From Ascaphus truei (Eukaryota > Chordata > Amphibia > Anura > Ascaphidae), in NCBI GenBank assembly GCA_036426205.1, contig CM071571.1:113558987-113622986 (forward strand): 64,000 nt of DNA, in the 5' to 3' direction. How positions within the stretch are numbered: the stretch's first letter is position 1; every line of letters starts with the position of its first letter. Below the pieces are notes generated by a model. It was given only the letters and a program-made list of their open reading frames with translations, did no database searches and had not been told where the DNA came from. This document shows, one piece after another, positions 56,104 through 64,000 of this stretch. The position numbers and the translations under genes are program-made.

Positions 56104-58235
56104 CTAAGTGAAAAAGAGAGGACGTGGGAGTGGACGTGGGAGTGGACATGGGAGTGGACGTGGGAGTGGTGTGGTGGCTGGAGGAGTGGTGGAGAGTGGA
56201 AGAGTGGCGGTGGCTGTAGGAGTGGTGGCAAGTGGAGGAGTGGTGGCGAGTGGAGGAGTGGTGGGGAGTGGAGGAGTGGCGGGGGCTGGAGGAGTGGTGG
56301 CGAGTGGAGGAGTGGCGATGGCTGGAGGAGTGGTGGAGCATGGGAGTGGAGTGGCACGTACAGGTATGGTCCGTCCTGTCAGGGCATGTACGTCCCATGC
56401 CGGTACATCCCATGATGCTACCTCAGGTGGAGGAGTGCAGGTGGGAGAGGGTGGAAAGAGTAGTGGACAGGGAGAGAGGGACAGTGACCAGCATCCGACC
56501 AGTGATGCCGAGCAGTCTGATGATGGAAGTATGAGGGGCCATCATCAAGACAGGATCATGCTGAGGGCATCCGAAACCCACGGTTTACCCAACGGGAAAC
56601 TAAAATACTTGTTGAAGGTGTCATGGCTTCTTATGACCGACTATATGGCTCAATGTCATGTAAGTATTTTTTGAATGATTGTATTCAAATAATGATCTTT
56701 GTATTTTATTAAAAGATTCTCTTGCTGAAATAAATTAGTAACGTAACATTGAGCTGAGAAACATTTATGCTATAATGGATGTGTGCAGCTGATTGGGCAC
56801 ATTTTACTAATGACGAATGCATGCATGACATCACCTAATAGGTGTGTGTAACTATATGTACATGTTGGTACACGTTTGTGTATTTAATATATTTGCATAC
56901 ATTATGAAATCACACTAGTTACATGTACATTAACCTATAGGCATCTAATAAGACATTTTTACATACTCACAGCAAAAACGAAGACCAGTCACAAGACAAA
57001 ACTGTGGAACCCCAGAGACATGCAAAAAACGTTTTTGGGATATCAAACTACTTCTAAAGAAGAAAATGTCAAAAGCCGGACGCATGGTATGTGGGACAGG
57101 AGGCGGACCTCCAGCATCCTTAAATTTGTGGTCCTACGAGGAGACCATGTATCCCATCATGAACGCTCGCCTTATTTTTGGGATTGAAGGGAATAGGGAT
57201 ATCGGGCCATCTACTGTACTTCACAGTCGACACCAGGTGAGTAGTATGCTATTACATAAATATTTCTGACAGAAATTGTGAGTGAAATGCAAGCATTTAT
57301 ACATACAGTATAAAAAGAACTTAATTGTATATTATGTGACCAAGGAATGGATAAATTACACAGGGCTCTCTATTCACTTTCTAAAAACCATGTTTGTTCT
57401 TTAATTGATATCAATTTATTGCATATAAATATGTGCATTAGCAATGGATGTACAGGCTAATTAAGAACATTAGCACATAATTACTTAGTCATTATGTTGA
57501 TATTAATGTATTTTTATTTCTGATATAGTTATTGCTGAAGACACAGAGTCGGATGTCTCCGCCAGCCAGAATATTGAACTCTGACAGGGTGAATGAACGT
57601 CACCAGCCATATACCTGGCAAACCTATGTTTAGGCTTGCAGTGCAGCAGTGAGGAGACTAAGTTTCAGTTGAGAAGGGCTGCTTAATTAGTCTGACCCCA
57701 GCTGCATAATCAAGGTGTTTTAAAACCCCCAGGCTGTACACACAGGCAGACTAGCTGGTCAGGAGACAGGAGTGAAATACTGAAGAGATTACTGCTATAA
57801 GGTCTGTTTTTCAAAGTATATGTGTGATGAACTGTCTGTGTCCTGCATGCTGAAGAGAAGCTGCCTTGTTTTCTATGCTGAAGAGAAGCTATTTTGTTTT
57901 TGTCTGCTGAAGAGAAGCTATTTTGTTTTTGTATGCTGAAGAGAAGCTATTTTGTTTTTGTGTGCTGTATGTTTTTTTTAAGGCTCAATAAATAAGCCTT
58001 ACCAAGAGAACCCACATGTGTGGTTGCATGTAGCCTGCAACATGAACATATAAGTGAGGATGAAATGTGTGTTGATCCACCAGATCTAGATATCCCTCAG
58101 CTTCTTGTCCCTCATGCCGAACCTTCAGCACAAGATGTTATGCTAGTACAAGACCCGAGCAATAGAATAAGAGGAATATCCCCTATGCAATGCTCACAGG
58201 GAATGTCCATATATCATGATTGTCCTTCCAAATGA
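56104..58235 (+). pseudogene. Myb/SANT-like (Harbinger-type) DNA-binding protein gene, broken
   Basis: Three exon-like blocks. Exon 1 (about 56104-56659) encodes a Gly/Arg/Val-rich repetitive N-terminus, then, after a one-base frame change near 56530, RFTQRETKILVEGVMASYDR, the first helix of a trihelix/Myb-SANT domain; it ends at a T|GTAAGT donor. Exon 2 (56973-57236), after a CACAG acceptor, gives KTKTSHKTKLWN and then in another frame ETCKKRFWDIKLLLKKK and CGTGGGPPA. The middle helix, about 15 residues, is missing. A CAG|GTGAGT donor follows. Exon 3 (57529-58235) is acidic and is interrupted by a solo LTR. Such proteins accompany PIF/Harbinger transposases and were also domesticated in vertebrates. 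The deletion, frame changes and LTR indicate a dead copy. Confidence 0.65.
57580..58042 (+). mobile_element. Solo LTR inside exon 3
   Basis: 463 bp flanked by TGAAC at 57575-57579 and 58043-58047. It contains four tandem copies of a 28-nt unit (TGCTGAAGAGAAGCTATTTT) at 57847-57960 and an AATAAATAAGCC signal near 57986. The acidic exon frame runs up to the left TGAAC and resumes in phase after the right one. Confidence 0.7.
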
Positions 58236-58424
58236 AACGGCATACTTTGGCTTAGCCCTCCATACTCCACAATGTCCGCAATCGGTAATGTCACTATAAG
58301 ACCCTTAATAGCCACTCTGTGTGGACTCCCAGTAGCATTGAATATGTATATCTTGTATGGGCGTTACAGGCTATAGGTACAATGAATAAAGTGAACAGCA
58401 AAAATGGAGTTTACTCACATAGAT
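58236..58424. other. Spacer, nothing recognised
   Basis: Short AT-rich stretch between the Myb/SANT-like pseudogene and the palindrome. Confidence 0.4.
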
Positions 58425-58780
58425 GATTTGCTGGAGGTCCAGGTGCTGTCGGCGTGCTCCTACCGAAGGAGTTCAGCATACAAGAGGTCGTGGATGGCGG
58501 TGCAATTGCCTTGGAAAAAACATTGGACCAAAACTTGCAAAGTACTTTGTACAAAAGTTTATTGGCACATAAAAAACAGCACAAAAAGCACTCTTACGCA
58601 TTTCGCGTGGTCAACCACGCTTTGTGCTGTTTTTTATGTGCCAATAAACTTTTGCACCCAGTACTTTGCAAGTTTTGGTCCAACGTTTTTTCCAAGGCAG
58701 TTGCACCACCATCCACGACCTCTTGTATGCTGAGCTCCTTCGGTAGGAGCACGCCGACAGCACCTGGACCTCCAGCAAAT
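58425..58780. repeat. 356-bp palindrome, PLE-like
   Basis: ATTTGCTGGAGGTCCAGGTG at the left is mirrored by CACCTGGACCTCCAGCAAAT at the right. The arms pair along their length except for about 25 extra nt in the left arm near the centre (58583-58612). The centre CGTGGTCAACCACG followed on the minus strand by GCGAAATGCG resembles stem II and the GAAA arm of the PLE hammerhead motif, with the CUGA part lost. Confidence 0.85.
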
Positions 58781-59149
58781 CGAAGGAGAGAGCTAGAGGA
58801 ATCCACTCCAATAGAGTCAGACACAAGACAGCACTCAATGTATTTAGAAAAATTGTATTCAAAAATACACATGCACAAAACCAGACACCGTTTCGTGTCC
58901 TCGTGGGACCTTCCTAGGGTGGTGTCTTGTGTCTCTCCTTCTGGATTTGATTATTTTTCTCTTACTATTGTATAGGATCATGCACCGCAAACTGTTTATG
59001 GTATTGGGAGTGCCGGCTGCCCCTTTTGTTTTATATTATTATCTATCTTATTCTCGTATATTTTATTTAATATATATATATTTCTCATAATGTGTATTCA
59101 TCTTTTTAACTATTTCAGTATCTTCATATATCCTAACCCCACGCCGACT

Positions 59150-60740
59150 CTTTTCTGTCTTTGTACTCTCTACTCAAACAACCCCTCAGCTGCCCTGCTT
59201 CTTCCTCCATCTCCATCTCACCTCAGGACTTTGCTGACTATTTTAGGAAAAGGTGGAATGTCATACGTCAGAACAATCCCTTCTGTTTCCTCCTTCCCCC
59301 CCTATCCTACACACCACTTCCTACTCTCCTCCTGGCTTCCTTGACTCTTTTTCAGTGGTCTCATGAGAGGATGTTCACGGCTAATCGCCTCTCTCCCACA
59401 CACACCTTCCCCTCTTGACCCTATTCCCTCCCATCTCCTAACACCTCTTGCTCCTACTACTAACCTACTGTACACAACACATTTGTAACCCTCCTCCCTC
59501 TACTCAGGTACTTCCCTCCTCCTTCACATGCAACAGTTATACCATTAATCAAAAACAGCAAGCTTGACCCTACCTGGTCTTTCTAACTATCCGACCTGCC
59601 AAAGACAGAGGGCATTACACTCTGCTCATATTACTTGACCAATCCAGTATTTGACACTGTGGCCATCCTTTCTCCTTCACAATCTCCATACTCTTGGTTA
59701 TTCCATAACAAAGCTCTATCCTGGATCACCTCTTAACCCTCTCACATGGTACTTTCCAGTGTCTTTCTGCTAACACATCCTCCTCACTATCGATCTCTTT
59801 GGGGGGTACCCGCCAGGCTCTCTGTCCTGGGACCTTTTCTCTTTTCCTCGTGTACACACCTTCTCTAGGTGACATAATCAAGCTCTTGGTTTGTAAATTC
59901 ACATCTATATGCTGAAAACAAACACCAAATTTACTTTTCAACCCCTGAACTTACTCCTGCTGTGATACCAAACTTCTGAATGTCTCAATGTGATATCATC
60001 CTGGATGGCCACCTGCTCCGATTTAAAGTTAACATGGCAAAACAAAAGAGCTCCTCCTGTACTTCCTCCCAATCCGTGTCCCCCTACTTCTTCCACATAC
60101 TATTGGAAGTACTATCTTCACGTCAGTACCCAAGCACGCTGCCCTAGGGGTAACACTCAACTCCTCTCTCACATTCAAAACGTATCAAAACCATGTCGCT
60201 TTTTCCTCCGCAATATTACAAACATACGCCCTTTGTTCTGTTGCTCGACTGCTAAAACACTGATTTAGGCCCTCATTCCCTCCCGTCTGTTATGTAACTA
60301 AACTCCTGCTGTCCGCTCCCCTGCCTCTCACCCCTGCTCCTCTACAATCTATCCTAAACACTGCTACCCAGAATCACTCTACTCTTTCCAATATCTGTCT
60401 CAGCTCTCCCCTGCTGAAATCACTCTCCTGGCTTCCTATGCAAATCCCACATCTCACACTCAATTCTCCTCCCGACTTTAACACAAGCTTTACACTCTTC
60501 GTGCCGGTCCCTACATCTCAGCCCTATATGATCGCTATGCACCATCCCAACTCTTGCGTTCTGCTCTCAAGTGATGCCGTCTCCGCTTTGTATCTAAAGC
60601 CATCTCCCACATTAAACCTTTCTCACTTATTGCCCAAACCCGCTGTGAATGCCCTTCCCCTCAGTACCGACTCAGCATCCTCTCTATCCACCTTTAAGAC
60701 CCCCTTAGACACCCTTGACCTGCTTAAAAAGATATGAGTA
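59150..60740 (+). pseudogene. L2 reverse transcriptase, copy B
   Basis: Same sequence as 50702-52247, including the deletion after SNYRP and the loss of the YADD box, plus many extra frameshifts. Confidence 0.85.
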
Positions 60741-61023
60741 GCACCGGGCTAATACTATACCACTGATACATTTAGCTTGGCCCCCTGAAGATGTCACTTA
60801 CCAGAATGTCCTCCTTACTGTCTCTGTGACTTTCTCCCCTACTACCAATTAGATTGTAAGCTCTCGGCAGACTCCTCTTGCCGAAATGTTCACTTTTATG
60901 TCTGACGTACTTATTCCCATGATCTGTTATTTGATTATTTGTTATTTATATGATTGTCACGGATTACTACTGTGAAGCGCTATGTACATTAATGGCGCTA
61001 TATAAATAAGAAATACATGCTAC

Positions 61024-61627
61024 TGTGATGCCCACATATCGTTGTAGATCTTTTAGTCCTCAGATAAGGCAGGAAACTTTGTATTTTTTCTATGCATGTT
61101 GTTTTTTCAGGGATTAAAATCAAATGCTACCAGGCCCATTGTCCCTTTAAATCAACAACACATAAATAATACCTATTCCCTTTAGGGTAAGCTAACTACA
61201 CCATATACTTCACCCTAACAAAGTGCGTGGCCCCTAACGTTGGTTCCCACCAAAAATATGCCCTGACATATGCAAATATGTAACACAGTTCTATACAAAA
61301 ATAAGGTTTTTTGCTTTTCTGTGCAGTCTTTGGAGCAGACAATCCCTGCTTCAGATGTGATCCAGAGAACTCCTCTGTATGTCGTCTGTTACAAGCTTCC
61401 CAGCTGGGGGAGCACTTTTGTCATCCTCCTTCTACTGGGGAACAAAAGTCCTCCAGCATAGCAGCTTTCAAGTTGTCTATTAAACCACTTCCTTGGTTCA
61501 CTCATGAGTCTGAGTACTCATTAGTTAGCAGCTGCTGTTGGCTTTCTCTTGAGGTGATCTCTCTTTGGACTGGAAAGCACACTTACTGCTGCCCCTGTTC
61601 CAACCCCTAGAGACAGTGAGGTTCACA
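61024..61627 (+). mobile_element. Solo LTR, copy B
   Basis: Counterpart of 52534-53147: starts TGTGATGCCC, ends TTCACA, followed by ATAC. It sits at the same L2 junction, so LTR insertion preceded the duplication. Confidence 0.8.
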
Positions 61628-61639
61628 ATACATAACAAC

Positions 61640-62180
61640 TTTGGAAGATCTTTAATTAAGATCCGGTATTGAGAACTTGTACTTAGCAAACCTCCACGTT
61701 TTTTCCTATTGGAGGGGCAAGAATATCTGGAACTAATTGGTATGGTGCATTCTTTTAGTCCTGTTGAAAAAAATACCTATTTGGCCAAATAGAAAAATAG
61801 TTGGTGATCCTTTCTGCACTGCACACATAATTACATTTTTAGGGTGATCCTTTTCACCTCCAATGACAATAAAAAATTAAAGATACATTTTTTTTTACAT
61901 GTGATTCACATATGCAGTTTATTTGCTATGTGCCCTTTGGGCAAAGCCTATCTTGGCAAAACTACCCGCCATTAAAATATAGATTGCTAACACTAAACAA
62001 AAAAATAAGGATGAACTCAAAAGTTGATTAACATTTATGGATTACCCAGTTGCTAGGCCTTCAGGATTAGCAAGAACACAATGTTTCACAGCTAAGGTAT
62101 CAAGTTATTGACACTGTAGGTCCACCCAGTAGAGATAGCGACAGGGTAAGCTCCTATTAGAAAGAGAAATACTGTAGTGA
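61640..62180 (+). pseudogene. PLE RT end and endonuclease, copy B
   Basis: Counterpart of 53165-53735 with added one-base indels. Confidence 0.75.
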
Positions 62181-63901
62181 ATTTTCTTCTTAGGTTTGTT
62201 TAGAACCCAAGAGCACAAATTAACCTTTGATCTCAAATATTTTTCTTTAAAATAGTATTTGTTAATACAATGTTGTTTAAATATTAATGGTCAAACAAAT
62301 TCCAAGTTGTCCATAGATGGTGTCGATAATAATGTTAGGAACTGATAGTATATGTTGGTTATAGATTGATTGAATTGTATTTTTTTTTATTTCAAATGTG
62401 TTGGGATTATCTAGTTTCTCATATATGACTTTTTGACACATAAAACATTATGAATATGTAGGTGCAAAAACTTTGGTGGGTATATATTGCTGCTATTATT
62501 AGGGTTGTTGATAAGCTGTGTATGTCTTTCAGATGTGCTGCACTGTTATTTGCACCTATTGCTTCTTGTACCCGATTCACTATGAGATCTTCTTATGCGT
62601 TTCACTTGATGCATTACATTGACAGATTACGTCATCGTGTAAGCTCACATTCCAATACCACGCAATATTTGCAGTTTAACAGTATGTCATCATGTAGTTT
62701 TGTGCTTTTTTTTTGTCATTGATTCTTGCATAAAAATCACTCACTGCTTTCATGAGTTATTACTCACCTGATGAAAGGTCCTTAATGGACTCTCTGATGT
62801 TTCACCCATAAACGGCATTTCTGAACGAATTGTGGTAGAAGCTCACAATTTTTTTTTTTCTAAGCAAATACATTTTAAGAGGGTTTAACTACTACATTTT
62901 TCATGATTACTTTTTGATATCTACTGAACAGTGGTAAATATGAATATCAATAATAACACAACTCACTTCTTTAAAAAAAAAAAGCATAATAATTACTATC
63001 GGTGCTAAGATTTTTGCCATTCGAAAAACCTGGGCAGGCATCTATCACATTTCATGTTATGCATGATGCATACATTATTAGGCAATATATACAGAGATAA
63101 ACAGTTTATATTCACAACGTTGTACATATAAATGACAGCATGAGAGGAAAACCCTGTGGCTTGAAAATAATAATGTCGTAGGTTTCTTTTATTACAGATT
63201 AAAGACATTTGTTTTACAACAATATGGAATCACTTAATGACCAGTAGAATCTTTTTGTACTTATTCTCAACAAATATAGTAATTGATACGAATGCTTAGG
63301 TAAGTATAGTAATTTATTTGGTTCAGTATAAATGCTTTTGGTAGCAATATTCCAACAGGCACATGTGTAACAAATCAACTTTGGAATATACCACAATATT
63401 TACATTGAATAAAAAATACAAAGATAGCCCATTGCTAATATGACTAAAAAGAAGCAGTACATTATTTTTAAAAGAATGTAATACAGTTTTACATGCAAAA
63501 TAACTGTATTTTTTATATTTATAAACTATGTTTTTTATATTAAATATAATTTTCCGATATAAAATTGCAAGGAAAGCTTAAAAACACATCCATAGAAATA
63601 CAAATTGTGCCAAAGCATCCTTGTATTCGGTTTTATAAATAGGGGGCATTTTTGTATGACCTGTCCAGGCCCTAAGTCTACTCTCCACCTTTTGAATGAA
63701 CAACACACAACACTTATTTGAGGAAACAAGGTCACAGCTTTATTACATTATATCTACAATCGGTGACCTTGCTAGATCGGCCTGTCAGTTATTTTGAGCC
63801 CATGACATTACATTGCCGAGGCTCTAACGCATTCAAACTCCGGATCAGCAGTCAGATGATATGTACTGATGCAGCCACGAGTATCCGAACACTTGCCTTG
63901 A

Positions 63902-64000
63902 AAATCTGGGATACTGGCACCCCATAACGGGCCTGTAACTCCTGAAGTAGGGGTCCCGAGCCTGAAAACAATGCGGTTCAGCAGTGGACCCCCCTGCTCA
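63902..64000. repeat. Foldback-family arm, copy B
   Basis: Counterpart of 55463-55565, truncated by the window end. Confidence 0.7.

Larger units (their letters stand above)
58797..64000. repeat. Duplicated block, copy B (indel-rich)
   Basis: Collinear with 50335-55565 but with frequent single-base insertions and deletions, relatively few substitutions, and loss of every longer open frame. Runs off the window end. Confidence 0.93.

Noticed and set aside
56108..56420. Gly/Ser/Val repeat-rich frame considered as a structural (silk- or collagen-like) protein
   Set aside because: It is an imperfect GA/GT-rich minisatellite leading into a Myb/SANT domain; the repetitive part alone is not evidence of a structural protein.
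57847..57960. Four 28-nt direct repeats considered as a CRISPR-like array
   Set aside because: Repeats are contiguous without spacers and lie inside an LTR of a vertebrate genome.

Overview
The window is transposon-dominated, repeat-nested DNA from a vertebrate, most likely an anuran amphibian. That inference rests on the mixture of families: Penelope-like elements (PLEs) with GIY-YIG endonucleases, L1, L2 and CR1-type LINEs, a chromodomain Ty3/gypsy element, Tc1/mariner and Tigger-like DNA transposons, PIF/Harbinger remnants, a CORE/MIR-like SINE and a decayed endogenous retrovirus (ERV). I recognise no ordinary single-copy host gene, no rRNA or tRNA gene, no CRISPR array and no prokaryotic operon. 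Almost every coding segment carries stops, frameshifts or deletions.

Layout. 1-1.35 kb: PLE reverse-transcriptase pseudogene. 1.6-3.8 kb: foldback repeats and an LTR-like segment. 3.8-6.4 kb: AT-rich DNA with nothing recognised. 6.4-15.15 kb: a minus-strand L1 split by a nearly full-length chromodomain Ty3/gypsy element (6792-12195, two LTRs, 5-bp target duplication) and by a second, unclassified 1.7 kb insertion. 15.15-19.2 kb: a hAT-like end, a 1.7 kb CT-rich satellite and a giant CA/TG palindrome. 19.2-31.5 kb: LINE pieces, a Harbinger transposase scrap, MITEs, a SINE, minisatellites and GC-rich DNA. 34.4-35.5 kb: an internally deleted Tc1 element. 37.9-46.6 kb: an ERV (gag, integrase, env, 3' LTR) broken up by PLE, LINE, Tigger-like MITE and 1.5 kb terminal-inverted-repeat insertions. 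47-48 kb: CR1. 50.3-55.6 kb: a block (L2 LINE, solo LTR, PLE end) that recurs at 58.8-64 kb with many one-base indels. Between the two copies lie a Myb/SANT-like (Harbinger-type) gene with three exons, interrupted by a solo LTR, and a 356-bp palindrome.

There is no pathway here: the region is best read as layered insertions. The most interesting observations are hammerhead-ribozyme-like cores in several PLE noncoding segments, a self-priming signature in the gypsy element, a visible empty/filled site pair for a GC-rich MITE, the LTR insertion in the Myb/SANT exon, and the duplicated block whose second copy looks like unpolished sequence. All calls come from reading sequence and translations by eye; no database search was run.
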